Source: Limnoperna fortunei (Eukaryota; Mollusca; Bivalvia; Mytilida; Modiolidae). From it: a DNA stretch of 64,000 bases. The stretch lies in contig OX104120.1 of the NCBI GenBank assembly GCA_944474755.1, positions 22,803,242 through 22,867,241 on the forward strand. Direction: 5' to 3'. Made by a program: the position numbers and the translations under genes. The number at the start of each line of letters is the position of its first letter. The first letter of the stretch is position 1. Of the stretch, positions 9,901 to 24,900 are shown one piece after another. The notes under the pieces were generated by a model, which did not search any database, was not told the DNA's origin, and saw nothing but the letters and a program-made list of their open reading frames with translations.

Positions 9901-12900
9901 TATGCAGGGTCTGCTGCTGTTTACTAGTTACTTATGCAGGGTCTGCTGCTGTTCACTAGTTACTTATGCAGGGTCTGCTGCTGTTCACTAGTTACTTATG
10001 CAGGGTCTGCTGCTGTTCACTAGTTACTTATGCAGGGTCTGTTGCTGTTTACTAGTTACTTATGCAGGGTCTGCTGCTGTTCACTAGTTACTTATGCAGG
10101 GTCTGCTACTGTTCACTAGTTACTTATGCAGGGTCTGCTGCTGTTCACTAGTTACTTATGCAGGGTCTGCTGCTGTTTACTAGTTACTTATGCAGGGTCT
10201 GCTGCTGTTGACTAGTTACTTATGCAGGGTCTGCTGCTGTTGACTAGTTACTTATGCAGGGTCTGCTGCTGTTCTTCAAGCCAATAACTAGTTATATTTT
10301 GTGTAGACCAAAGATTGAAGCATGCTATAACAAATCACAAAGAATTTTCATTAAGAATTGTTTTAATTTCTTTTCAGAGTCTGAAATTAAAAGTTTTTCA
10401 AAGACAAGTGTAAATGAAGAAGTTCAGAAAGGGGAAGCGGCTAAACAACAGTTAGGTAATGTATATATGTAAACTGGGTGTCTTGTCAAATAATTTTATT
10501 TTAAATGTGAAATATTTTTTAATTAGTTGAAAAATTCTGTGTTTACTACATTGAATAAAATTTGAGTTGTCTTGGTGGCATTTGCAAATCGAAAGCCAAA
10601 CCAAATTAGAAAAATGATTAATAAGGGCCCTGCCATTTAGTGGTGAACGGCCGATAGTGATCAGTCTCTCTGTTGTCCTGAAACTAATCATAACTTTTTT
10701 ATCTTTTGAGGTAGGCTTTTGATATTTGGTATGTGGGTAGGTAATATCAAGGTGATGCATTTTCACATACCATGGTTGATGAACTTGAACTTTGACCTCA
10801 AGGTCAGTGGGGCTCAGAGATGGATACCATCTTGCTGATATCTGTGCATTGATGTGAATTTAGAAATAAATTTTAAGTAAAGAATATGGTTTTTAATTAA
10901 ACACACAAGATTTATTATAATTAATTGTTTTTTATGTGAAATAAACTTTATGATGTTGTATACAGTATGTGTCACATGGTTCACAGGTGGCACTCTGTGA
11001 AGGATATCATTATGTCATCAGAACCCCCGAAATAATTCTGACCAATCACATCTGAGGGAAAATTTGTAGAATACCATCAGTGTGCTAGCATTTTCAGGAC
11101 CAACCTAGTATTTATCCACTTCAAACAGACATGTAACAAACAATCCTTTTTCAAGATTTGTGATATATAATATTAGAGGACTGAAAACTGTACCTATAGT
11201 GTTAGTAAATATGGCTGGAAATATTTTGTCTTACGAATGCGAAAAACTTTCAAATTCTTTTGAGAGATATTAATGGTATACCAAATACTTTTTAATCAAA
11301 GGAGAAAATCAAGATAATATTGGTTAATTGTCAGACATAGGTATCATTTGGGATACAAAGTTTCATTCAGTATTGTGTGAATTAATGCACATTTGTATTG
11401 TCATTTCTGTTTCAGGTTTATGGGATAGCTTTTTGGAAGGAAGAATAAAACTACAGAAGGTGGCTCTGTTAGTTAATCAGATGCCACAGTTTGATGTCTG
11501 GAAGAAATTTGAAAAAGATGGCAGTGAAGAATTCAAACAGTCAGCAGTAGAAAGTTAGTATAGTGTTAAAAAGAGCTTATTTTAAAGAAAAGAAACAAAA
11601 AGGTCCCCAAGTTAGCCTGTAGTCAAATATGTGAAAAACAGAGGATGCTTTTCCTACTGGAGCACCTGCTTACATTTTATAATTGTTGTAATGCTTGTTA
11701 CCCTTAATATTTTATTTATACAATGACTACTAAAATTGAAATTTAGAGTTATATTGTAATAGTAGAAAAAAACGCATTATTTCATATCAGTAAAATTATG
11801 TTTGTTTTAATTTGATAAAACAAGGTCAGCTGGTATTAATTAATCTGCAGTAATTTGACGTGAGGGCATTATCACGTCGTGGTAATGCCCTCTCCAGTAA
11901 CAAGCAATATAAACTATTTTTTAAATATATAATTAAATATATGTAAATTTGCAACATAAATAAAGAAAAAAATGTCATTCAGTTTAGAAAACTGACTATG
12001 TATAATGTGAAAATGTCGAATGATGACATATCATAAGGCCAACATCCAAAACATACAGCTACAAATAAAATAATACAGTGTAAACTACATAGTATCTTAA
12101 TTCTTCAATGAAGTAAATACAATAGTTGCTTATATAGAGGGCATTGTCATGATAATTGACAGCACTCGGGACAGTGGTATTGCCTTCAACATTGATAATG
12201 TCCTCGCCTTTGGCTCGGGCATTATCAATGTTTTAGACAATACCACTCTCCCTTGTGCAGTCAAGATATCATGACAATGCCCTCTATATAAGCAACTATT
12301 GTATAATTAAACTCCAGGAACCTTAAGACTTTTAATAGAAGTAACTAGTAGTTACCAGGCAATTGTACTTTTCAATCTATTTTTTGAGAAAGCCAGGTCA
12401 ATAATGCATTCTTGTTGACCACTGTGCAGGGGAAAAAATTTTCCATATTTTTACATAATTTTAGTACTGTTGTGATTTAACATGCCCTGAAATTTATTTC
12501 TAGACCAATCAAAAATGCGCAAAATTCTATTCATATAATTAAGATATTTATCTGTGACATTATTGATATTTCTGTGACAGTATAGTGTGTTTTCAAGCAT
12601 GTTTGTAACACAGAAGTGTGTTTGCATAGCTATAACAGAATGCCAAGTTTACTAATTCACCTGAATCTTGTAAAACAGTAGACATGTTAATACTTCTACC
12701 CCAAATCTGATGATATCACTATTTAAGGTTGTTCTTTTACTGATTTTTGTGGTTTTTAAAAAAAAAAATTCCCCCTCATTAGTGGTTCTTATCTGTTGAT
12801 TAACTTAAAATTATATAATTTAACTATCCTGACTGGAGAAATCCACTAATCCACTTGTACCAATGTGAGATCCTATATTTAATACTTATATCTAACTCAT

Positions 12901-15900
12901 ATTAACTAGTTATGCTAAAATCTTATTGCAAATCAGCTCTAGCACTTACACCAGACAATAATGCCATCGTTTATTTTTTATTTTAACAGAAGAAATACAG
13001 AATATTGTCAATACATGTAATATTATTTTTTTCCATTTAAAATCCTTCAGCCCAAGCTTTGCTGAAGAAATTACTGGACAAACTTGTTCAGTTACAGACC
13101 ATGCTGCTGTTACAGAATACAGAGACAAAACACGTAGTTACAGGACAGTATGTATTATTTATGCTTGTTGTTGATCATAACAGATGGGTAGAGGAGATTC
13201 ATTGACATCCAACTGTGTACCATTTCTAACTGTAAACGATTACAGTAAAACATGTGGAAGCCCAGCCCTCTTCAACTGAGTAACAGTCTGGTTTTTGCAG
13301 TTGTTCATTTGATACATTTTAAATTTACAATAACAATTATAACATGGGTTTCCTTTACCTATTTTGTTTATACAGAATTTTAGCGCAGGTGTGCGGTTTA
13401 TATAGGGTTCATTTTATTCAGGTTTTGGTTTCAACAGGTGTGGGGTTTATTAGAGTTGGGGTCATACATGTATGCTGTTTATCAGGGTTTGGTTAAGTCA
13501 GGTGTGTAGTTCATTCATTTAGGGTTTGATATCGACAAGTGTAAGGTTACTTAACTGTTTGGTTTAGACATTTATGCAGTATATTTAGGGTTCTGTTTGG
13601 ACAGGTTATCATTTATTCGGGGTTTGGTTTAGACAGGTGTTTGGTTTATTCAGGGTTTGGTTTAGATGGGTGTGGAGTTTTATTTGGGTTTAGTTAGACA
13701 TATATGCAGTTTAGTTAGGGTTCCATTTGGCCAGGTGTGTGGTCCATTTAGGGTTTGGTTTATACAGGTGTGCAGTTTATTCAGGTTTGGGTCAGACAGG
13801 TGTGTAGTTTATTTAAAGTTTGGTTTATACAGGCATGTGGTTTATTTAGGGTTAAGTTTAGAGAGGTGTCCAGTTAATTCAGGGTTCTGTTTGGACAGAT
13901 GTTCGATTTATTCAGGGTTTAATTTATACAAGTGTTTAGTTTGTTTAAGGTTCATTCAGTTTTATTCAGGATTTGGTTTGGAGATGTGTGCAGTTTATTA
14001 TGAGTTGGTTTAGACAGATGTGCAGTTTAATCAGGTTTATGTTTGGACAGGTGTTCGGTTTATTCAAGGTTTGGTTAAGACTGTTGTGTGTTTTATTCAG
14101 GGTTTGGTTTAGACAGGTGGGTGGTTTATTTAGGATCAATTTTAATCAGGTGTGCAGTTTATTAAAGGTTCTGTTTGGACAGGTTATGGTTTATTTAGGG
14201 TTCAGCATAGGCAGGCTTTATTATTCTCCACCATGTTAAGTCTATTCATCCAACTGATGGTCCAGTACAAGGCAAACACAGCAGAAACATTGCTCAGTTG
14301 TTCAAACAACAATAGCTCGCTCCTTTTTAGCTCACCTGACCCAAAGGGTCATGTGAGCTATTGCCGTCACTTGGCGTCCATCGTCCGTCCGTCCGTCGTC
14401 TGTCCGTTCAACTTTTCAAAAATCTTCTTCTCTGAAACCACTTGACAGAATGCAACCAAACTTGGTATGGTTGTTGCTTAGCATGTCCTTTACCAAACTA
14501 TCGTTTGGATTTTTGATTCGTAAAAAAACATGGTCGCCATGGCTAAAAATATAACAGGGGGTCAAAATACAGTTTTTGGCTTATAGTTCAAAAAGTATTA
14601 CAGATACAGGAAAACCGAAGAGACCTTCCTTCTTCAGCATTAAAAGATCTACAAAACACTCCATTGGGTCAAAGTCATATGATGACTCCTTGTAGGAGTT
14701 ATTGCCCTTTAATTGTCGAAATTGATGATTTTTGCCATTTTTGCCTCAAAATCTTGAAAATTATTAGAACTAGAGAACAAGTTAGCATTGTTTAATTGTT
14801 CTGCTCTTTGAGAGCTATAAAAATGTCTTTAGGGTCAAGATTGTCTGATAAACCGTTTAAGAGTTATTCCACTTGAACTGTTTTTTTAAAATGGTTTTAA
14901 TTGATTTTAAAAAATCTTCTCCTCTGAAACCACTGAAAGTACTGCTTTGAAACTTTGTACACATTATCCGTCAAATGGCTTCAACCAAGTTTGCACAAAC
15001 CATAGCCGCAGATTAACCAACATGGCTGCTATGGCTAAAAATAGAACCGGGGGGGGGGGGGGGGGGCGGGGGTCAAAATACAGTTTTTGGCTTATAGTTC
15101 GAAAAGTATGACAGATACAGGAAAACTGAAGAGACATGCCTTCATCAGCATCGAAAGCTCTACAAAACACTCCATTGTGTTGAAGTTGTATGATGACTCA
15201 TTGTAGGAGTTATTGCCCTTTAATTGTCGAAATTGATTATTTTTGCCACAAAATCTTGAAAATTATTAGAACTGGAGAAAAAGTTAGCATTGCTTAATTG
15301 TTCCGCTCTATGAGGGCTACAAAAATGACTTAGGGTCAAGATTGTCTGATTAACCGTTTAGGAATTATTCTCCTAGAACATATTTTTAATGAATTTTAAT
15401 TGATTTTAAAAAATCTTCTCCTCGAACCAAAGAAAGGACTGCTTTGAAACATTGCACACATCATCTTTAGAATGTCCTCTACCAAAATTGTGCAAATCAT
15501 GACAGCTGACTACCTACATAGCTACGTTGGCTTAAAATGGAAAGGGGGGGGGGTCAAGGGAGTTTTTGGCTGATAGTTAAAAAAGTATAACAGGTACAGC
15601 AAATTTCAAGTGAACCTCCCTCCTAAGCATCAAAAGCTCCTCCTTATAGGAGTTATTTCCCTTAAAAGGTCAAAATTAATGGCTTTTGCAGAAGTGTTGG
15701 TCAATTCCTTATAGGAACGAAATTCTATATAAAAAAGGGTTGTTTGGTTTCAGGTTCAGGTGAGCGATACAGGCTCCTGGGAGCCTCTAGTCATAAGACA
15801 AACTTTAGTTTAGTGCATACTGTACTGTTGTTGCACAGATACTCATCTCTGATGATTTTTAAGAACATAGTTCACATTCTTTTGATAGAACATATGTAAC

Positions 15901-18900
15901 ATCATAGATCTTTTAGGGTTGACATAGTAGACAGACATTTTCTACCGGAACTTTTACACATTACTGTAGTATTCCTTTATGTCTTCATATTGATACATTA
16001 GAAATTGTTACTACTTGACAAGTTTGTCAATTTATTAGAAAAACTGGTATGGAACAACCAGGGCATGATGACGATGAAGAAATTCCTAGTGATACTGATG
16101 AGGAAGAGGATCCAGAACATAAAGAGGAACCAGTTCATGTTGGAATGAAAAGAAAACTAAAGATGGATGATTACCCAGAATTCTTGGCTAAAAGACATCA
16201 AGATTTTCAAACCTTTAGGTATAATTTTGTCATTATAAGTCACTGTAAGCTAAGAGACTGACGTGTTCATGGTACATTATATAGATTTGCATTCTTTTCA
16301 TCTAAGGAGGTGTTTTCAATAATGTCAGCCATTGATTTCTTGGCAGGAGTCGTACATTATTTAGAAATAAGGTAGATAATCTCTACCAGCTTTGGCACAC
16401 TTTCTTGTCTCCCTAGTTTCCGCTACACAACAGCTGATTATAGAAGTCCTGGCCAAAATACTTTTTCTATAGATTATTTTTTATAAAACTGTCCATTTTA
16501 ACTCCAGAATACTGTGAATTCCTTTTTATTCGTGGGGTACCAATTTTCGTGGTTTTCGTGGGTGGGCTCATCCACGAACTTAAGAATCCAATGAAATATT
16601 AACTCTTTTGTATTGTTATGATAGATGTGAGCTACGTTTTACAATGTGGACCGATGCTCTAAGTAATTGAAGTGTATTTTTAATAGGTTGCAAGCTATGG
16701 GAACATCCAATCTTTGATTAATATACCACATAAATACCTTGGATATCAGTCAATCATTAAAAATATCTCAGATAAGTTTTTGTCATGTTTATTTGGTGAA
16801 ATTCAAATGATTTCATACGTTTTTGTGCAAGTCAGTTATACTTCTGGTTTATTAAAATGTTTTTGTAAAGTGTTCATTTTATGTACAGAAGTGTTATAAT
16901 GTATCTTGTACCATCACATGTTCTTTTCTATTAAAAAAAAAAGATTTATTTTATACTAGTAAAAAATTAATCAATCTATTTTTTCTATCAATCCTGTCAA
17001 AACCCAACCGAAGCCATAAAAACTTCACTACCATTAAATAAACACCCGTTGGGTAGTTTCAAACAAAATCAATCCCTTCGATCACCATAAATCAATTAAA
17101 AGTCTAGCCAGGTGTTTTTTAAAAGGTGTTAAGATCATAAAATTAATCAAATCAAATAAGGATTGATAAATATCGAAATTAAAAAAAAAGTTTATTTCCA
17201 TTGGATAGTTTTAAAGCTTAAAGATGAAAAGATAATAAAAATGAGACCTACCTTTACAGCTTAATGAAGTAAAATAATCACAGCTCGTTAACACATTAAT
17301 TAATGATAATTACATAATTATAAAGGAATTTTCTGGCATATTTTTATTTCGGTAAACAACAAATATGTCTTGATAATCTTTATTAGGTTGTGAAAATCGA
17401 TATTTTTATTAAATGAACACTTTCATGTGCCGACTCTAAACGAGTACAGCCAAATAAAAAAAAAAATTTTCTTCAAAATTACAAATCCACAAATTTACGA
17501 ATCCATGAACTTGCAATTTTGGGTAAAACCACGAAAATTGATAACCACGAATTTAAGTACTTTCACAGTACCAGCCAAATGTATTGTCAGTCCATTATCA
17601 AAACACCATGTTATATCAAGTCATGTCAAGCAGACTGTATCAAAATGGGTCTTAAAATAGTTTCTTGCAACACTAATTAATTGTTTTACCACAATAATTA
17701 TGGCCTGCCACTAAAAATGGCAGACACTCTATAGTGATCAATCTATCTGTCTGTCTGTTTTAAACTTATTTTTTCGGACTAAAACTTTTTTCTCTATTGA
17801 CATAGGCTTTTGATATTTGGCATATAAGTAAATCTTTTTAAGGCGCTGTGTCCCATACCATGGTTGATGACCTTTGACTTTGAACTTTTGCCTCAAGGCT
17901 TTTTGAATGACAAATTTGTGTAGGGGCATCTGTTCTTACAATTTTTTAATCAGAACCTATTTACAATAGGCCCTCAATGATGGATGCCATCTTACTGATA
18001 TCTAGTTAAAATTATAAAAGAAATTTAAAAAACCCTATATATTAATATTTAGAAAAAAAAAAAAATCTTTAGACATTTTTTCATAAAAAGACTTAATATA
18101 TTACATATTAAATGTCTCCTTAAATAGTACTCTTATTATGAAAAAAAAGGCCTTTGTAATTTCCCTTTAAATCATTAAATAATAGGATAGTTGTAATGAA
18201 TTGCATATATGTTAGACATTTTCATCAACCAGACAAATATGTTTACGGGTAGATACATTTCCAGTACATAAGTTTCTGACATTTACCTCAAGTAAGTTAT
18301 GTATATAATTAAACAAACAGATGCTTCTTTTCAGAAACAATACAATACAGAAATGGTTTGACAAGACACGCTTGTTAGGTGGAAAAATCAAGAGTAAATC
18401 TTTTTCAAACTTCGAACAGTCTGCACTTAAACAAATTGAACAGGTAAGAAAACTGACATTGTTAGCCTTGTTTCATTAGGCCAAAAAAAAATATTATTAG
18501 CTTCTCAGGCCCCGCCGCATGTCCCATTTACCCGCCGCATTCGTCGTTTTTTATCATACCAAAAAAAAAATTAAAAATCAGCAGTTCCGCGCCCCGCCCG
18601 GAAATTTTTCGCGTCTGTTTCCGTTACCGGTAAAATATATGATTTTAATAATCATCGAAACGTTTTCTTTAACATGCTTTATCACGTGGTGTGGTGATTT
18701 AAATATACATCGTTTGTTTAACTTCCGTCAGCATGGCATCGTCTTTGGTGTCATGCCAAGTCCTCTCGAGAGGAAAATCGATAATACCGTGGACAATTCA
18801 TTGCGATTATATGACAGAGTACGCTTGGGGACTTGTTAGAATCAATTAAAGCAAACGCTGCAGCAGGCATTGTCAAATTTGAAGGCTACACAGCTGATGC

Positions 18901-21900
18901 CTTCATTGCGAGGTCCAATATGTCATTGCTGGAAATGCGAGACAACTCGGACCGTAATAGGACAAGTCGGACCGTGTTATTCATATAAGGTCCGAGTTGT
19001 CCTATAATTTATGTTCCAAGAAATCTATATTGTCACGTAAAAATATAGTTTTTGTTTGTTAACTGACGTTTATTTTATTAACTGTACAGCAGTTGCCCAG
19101 ACTGAAATTTGTTGTTTAACTTGAAATTTACTATGCATCAGAAAAAAAAGCAAAACAAAAAAAAGTTTCAACATATATTTATTTTAAAATAAGGGAATTG
19201 TGATATCAGAGTATGGTATCATGTCGTCACCATTCTTTCACATCTTGACCAAGCTACTCATTTGGAATCACAGAAGTTTCTATCTAATTAAGTTTAACTA
19301 AATTCACTTATTTGAAAACAAACAAGCTCAAATTCTTTCAGATCTCGAAATTGAAACAACATGATTACCGATCACATTAATTGAAGCCACAATTATTATT
19401 GATAATTGTGAGTGTTTTCTGAATTCTTAAGATTTAATGTTGTTATTTGTGTCGCATTTCTCATCGTAACATTTAACTTTTATATAATTAAATCAGTATA
19501 ATCTACATTCGAGTAGAACTATTTCCATTTACTAGAAAAAATTTATAACGTTATATGGATAAATATTATAAACAAGACTATCATATTTTAATGACAGTAC
19601 GGTCCGAGTTGTCCTATTTTCTACGGGACGAGCTGTCCTTACTACGGTCCGAGTTGTCTGCGTTCCAAGTTGTTCAGTTACTAATTGCAGTACATATATT
19701 AAAAAGAAGACAACACATATGTATACAAAAAGTTGGTTTTAATTTCCCATTAAAACAGAATTCTTCAATTTCTTGTTTATATACCAGTATATAAGAACAG
19801 ATGCTATATTTTAATAATTCAGACATGATGAAAGTTTCCACAAGTACATGCCAGAAAAAAAAAAAAAGAGCCGCCCTGCCTCATTAAAAAATTTGAAAAA
19901 TGGCCCGAGAAGCAACAATTTTTTTAAGAAAAAACAAGGAAAAAAAAAAAAAGACTCCTCCCTGCCTCATCAAAAAATTTGAAAAGTGGCCTGAGAAGCT
20001 AATGATTTTTTTTACATGGCCTTAAGTCACCACAAATTAATTATGTAACTTGTTTTGCAAAAGTTAAATGAAAGAAACTAAAACGTCAACAGGAATCGTA
20101 AACCATGGGACAAGGACAAAGTTAGATTGACCCAAAAAAACTTGACATAAAAGAACAATATAAATCTCAAATAAATGGGAAAAAAATATGATTGTTCCTC
20201 TAAATAACTATACAGTGGCTGTCTCTATAATATTAGACACCTATTGAGTAACTATCATGTACATTAAAAAGTTAAATCCAGAATTATCCTTTGAACTTTA
20301 CAGAGGTTATATTATATAATGTATTATTTTATCTAATTTCTTTATATTCTGCAGACTACTTTTGACCACAAAATTTTTTTAATTACAGAATGGGTTTTGT
20401 ATTCTTTTAGAGTTATTTCCCATTAAAACATCTGTTTGGTTGTTTGTGCATATATTTCTCTTATAATAAGGAATATAATGTATCACAATATTAAAACGTT
20501 TTATTTTACAACAAATTTGTTTTGAAAATTGTTTATATTGATATGGTTGTAAGCATATAGCGTTTTTTACAGAAATTAAAAATGCTAGATAGCTGCTTTC
20601 AGTAATAAAGATATAAATATATTAGGTAATAAACCTCCACAGAGTTAAGAGATTGGCACACCGAAGTGCCATTATTATTCTTCTTCTTCTTCGATTTGTG
20701 GAGTTCAGTAAGGTGCATTTGCATCAACTGATGAAGTTGTATTACATTTTGTAAACAAGTATAGGATTGGTTCATTTTTGTAATGTCAATAACACTGTGA
20801 TATCAACAATACATGTTATGACCAGATTACCATAAAAAAAATATCGCCTAAAAATGTTTGTTTCATGATATTTGTATGCGTAAAATATATTGTATCATTA
20901 TACATCCTCAGTTTTGACAGACCACGTGATCAATTGTACTACCTTAACCACTCTGCCACTGAGGCTCCCAACTTATACAGTGTACAAAATGCATACGAGT
21001 CAGCTAGCATGGTTATGCATATGAGTCAGCTAGCATGGTTATGCAAGTTTTATCTATTGTCTTGTTTTAGTTTAATAAGCTTATAATCTCAGTCTTTCCG
21101 ATGGTGTTTCAATTTTTTCAGGAGATCTGGTCTGGTAATAATAATTGTTTTCAGGACCTAGTGAACCAGACCAACCAATTTGTTTGCAAAAAATATAAAA
21201 TACAATTTATATGTACAGCACATATATTCTTGGTCTCTGTATCCTCTTTATCTTTGTTACTATACTAGTTTAGTCTGTTTTCTTTCTTCATATCACAAAA
21301 AGCCCACTGTTCTGCTACTGGAAGTGTAAAAAATTAGCAATAACAGAATTTTTTCCAGTCCTTTAGGTTTTTACCTGTGTTTTCCGATTGTTCATGTTTT
21401 AAATAATTTGCAGTTCTAGTTGTACAGACAGTTTTAAAAATGTGTAGATTATTGAAGGTGACTTTAAAAACCAGAAAAGCTTCTGTACAGTCAAACCCTG
21501 ATACATCCAAGTTTTGGACAGTGAAAATCTATCAAGTTATCTAAGTCTAACCCGTTTAGGGAGTGACATCATCTTATCTTTGTTTTATGATGAGTCAAAG
21601 ATCTTTCGTGTATATTGGTTTCATACTTTTGGAATCTTTTTTATTTGTAGAGTATGAGTAAAGATTATTTTTGTTATGTATGATCCCTTCAAATTAACCA
21701 AAAATAATTAATAAAGTTTGTAATAAAATTTATAAACTTTAATCTGAAATTAATGATAAAGAAATTATAGAAAAAATAATGAAAATGCACTAATCAACAC
21801 ACAGTTCTAAATTATTAAAGCACATTGAACAATACAGAATGTTACATTATTTCGGTATATGGAATACACAAAATGAAAAAAAACCACATAGAATCGTAAG

Positions 21901-24900
21901 TAAGATCAATATATATTTTTACCATTATCATTTATAATTAAACATAAAAATAATTCTGACAGCAGTGAGCAGATTTTCAATAAACCTTCATTATGCATGT
22001 ACAGAGATGGATACCATCATTTTACTGATATCTAGTTTGCAATGGCTACAATGAGTCATCTCTTATTGCATTTTTTAAAAGGGGTCTTGACATGAACAAA
22101 AAAAATGCCAGACATGACACTAGGGTCCTAGCCAGGGTTTATGTAGTATGATCTACAGACCATCAAATAGAAGACATCTTTTATCCAATACACAGGACAC
22201 ATTGGGCAGTTCCGTGTGTCAAGTACTGGGAAGCCTCCCAGAAATTGTGCTTAAAATTCCCTTTTTGACAGCATAGAAATACATGTAGCATAAACATTTT
22301 TAGTTAACGTTAGTTTTAGAAAAGCCGGAAAATCCAAATCCAAAGCTTTAAAAAATTATGTCTCTTGACCACCATATGCAATTAATTCCTTAGATAATAA
22401 ATGTTAATGTTAAAATTGTTTTTTGTTTTCAGATTTTAGCTGACAAAGACAGATTGATAAAGAGAACCCAGTTAAAGCGATCTGTTTATACCATATTGGG
22501 GAAACCAGAGGAGGAACAGACTAAAGAGGAGCATGTTCCTGAAGAGGTTAAGTAGCATACATAAATTCAAAGCTCAAGATAAGCATTATTTTTCTATCAT
22601 GTGTTCTGATATATTCTGTAAAAAATTAAAAAACAAAGGAAAATAAATGTGGTGAAGGGGAGCGGGTTGGAAAAATAGGGTATCTGTGTAATTAACTACT
22701 CCTACAGGTTTAAACCCAGATGTCCGAAATTTCACAGAAAGATTGCACATGAAGCTATTATAGAATTGTTTGAGGATTTGTTTCCTAATTTACATACTTC
22801 TGAGGATTTTTTTCCTAATTTACATACTTCGAAACAGTTATTTTTCTGAACATTTGCAGAACAGGGTACTCACTTGGTGTAATCAACCCTGATCTCTGAA
22901 ACTTCACTGAAAGATTGCACACATATTTAAGTTGTGCACCTGATGTTATGGAATTGTTTAAGGAATTTTTCCTTATGTTTCCAGACTTGTTTTTCAGAAG
23001 AGGATACCTATTTTGTGTAATGAACTCCTTCTACAGCTTTCAACCCATATCATTGAAACTTCATAGATGTAATATTGCAAACCTGTTGAAATGTGCACCT
23101 CATGTCAAGAAATTGTTCAGCGAAATGTTTTCCCATTTTACTAGACGTGGGAACTTTGTCATTTTTTAACACATTTTATACATGATGGTTCTGTTTTTAC
23201 ACAAACCCGAAACCTTCTTCCAAAAAATTGGAAACCATTTCCCATTTTTTAAGGCACTTCCTTTATAACCCCAGCCATTTCAGACTTTATCCAGCTTTGG
23301 AGAAAATGGGCTAATGTTGTATGCTATATTTTTAAAAACCGTAAATAAAATTTAATATGTATTTTCAGACAAATACACCTGATGAAAATCAGAAGAATTA
23401 TGATCCAGAAATATTTGACGACAGTGATTTTTATCATCAACAGCTACGAGAGTTGATAGAACGTAAAACAGCTGATATAGATGATCCAATAGCTATTAGC
23501 AGGTTATATATGTTACTAGCTTACTATAAACATTGTTATTTTAATGGAGGGTAGCTGGTTATTTTCATCATTAGTCAAAACTATTTGAGTGAAGGCAATA
23601 TTCACAACAGAGACACATATCTACTTTGTTTTGTTAATCATTACACTTTTTGCATGTGGGTTATTTCTGCACATTTACATAAATAGCGAAATGAGTGAAA
23701 ATTACCCATACACAAAAATTTCCACCTTTTTTTAAATTAAAAAACCAGTGTTTTTGGTTTATTCACGTTTCTCCAACATTGTCACTTCGACTAAAACAAC
23801 TACCAATTAAGACAGGGGATTAAGAGGCGTTCAAAGGGAGAGGTTAAGGATTATCCAACAGATAATATTAAATACAGATTTTAGATAAAATGATCGATAA
23901 TTAAACTTTTGCTCTTTTTTATTGTTATGTTTTTTGTTAGTTTCTTCATCATTATTATTATTGTGATTTTTTTTAAAATTTTATAGTATGGCTAGCACTT
24001 ACGTGCACGTTATCCCATTTAAATTGCATGGGATAACTAGCGATCGCTTTATGAAACGGCACCCAGGACTGAGATATTCCTGCTTGTACATTGAGTCGGT
24101 TGTCAATGTTTCTCTTTTTCTTTTGCTCTGGTCTGATGCCACCTGAATCTGGTTTGCCTCTGTATTTGTCTGCGACTTATTTCGAATTTGTATCAGCTGA
24201 AAAATATTGTGGTGAGCGTGCATGCCAGTTTCTTTGGCTTTTTTGCGCTATCCTTAGAAGTGGTTGGTGATACGTGGTCCTTCAGTTGTGGAATGGTTCT
24301 ATGGGTTTTTTTTTTGTTCACCGTCTTTGTCTGCTTGTAATAATCGTCGTCAAGTTGTATACTTCCGTGGTTATACTTTTTAATATTGATTTGAATGTAA
24401 TATATTCATTTTTAATAATTTCGTAATTATAGACAAAACATTAATGTTTTTTTATATTTCTGTAGATGATTTTTCCTTTTATGTAAAACGAAATGCAAAA
24501 TATTGAGTTAAGACACAAAACTTATAACCCATTGAAGTTTTTTAAACAGGTATATGTTACAGGTAAATATCAACATGATAATCCTTCAGATGCCCCTTAA
24601 TCCCCACACTTAATTGGGTGTTGTTTTAATTAATTATGAAATGTTGGAGAAACGTGAACACACCGTGTTTTTATATGACAATTAAAATGTACTAAGTTCT
24701 GTATAATTGCACTCATGGGTGCTGTAAAAAATGTCCTTTTTATAATTAAAACACTTAAAACATTTATTCATTGGACATTTGCACACTTGAACACTGTCTT
24801 CATTGACAATGTAATATTAGAAAAATGTAATGGTAACTAGAATATAGATGTGGAAAAAAATAACATACACTGTACCTGGCCTCAGTGCATAAAACCTTTT

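Noticed and set aside
5021..10274. CRISPR-like regular repeats
   Set aside because: Repeats are head to tail with no unique spacers, in a eukaryotic intron; these are minisatellites.
13666..14239. Two overlapping + frames of 88-115 codons
   Set aside because: They run along a degenerate tandem repeat and share no similarity with a known protein.
22915..23169. 84-codon + frame
   Set aside because: It lies in a dispersed repeat whose modules recur next to it and at 30200.
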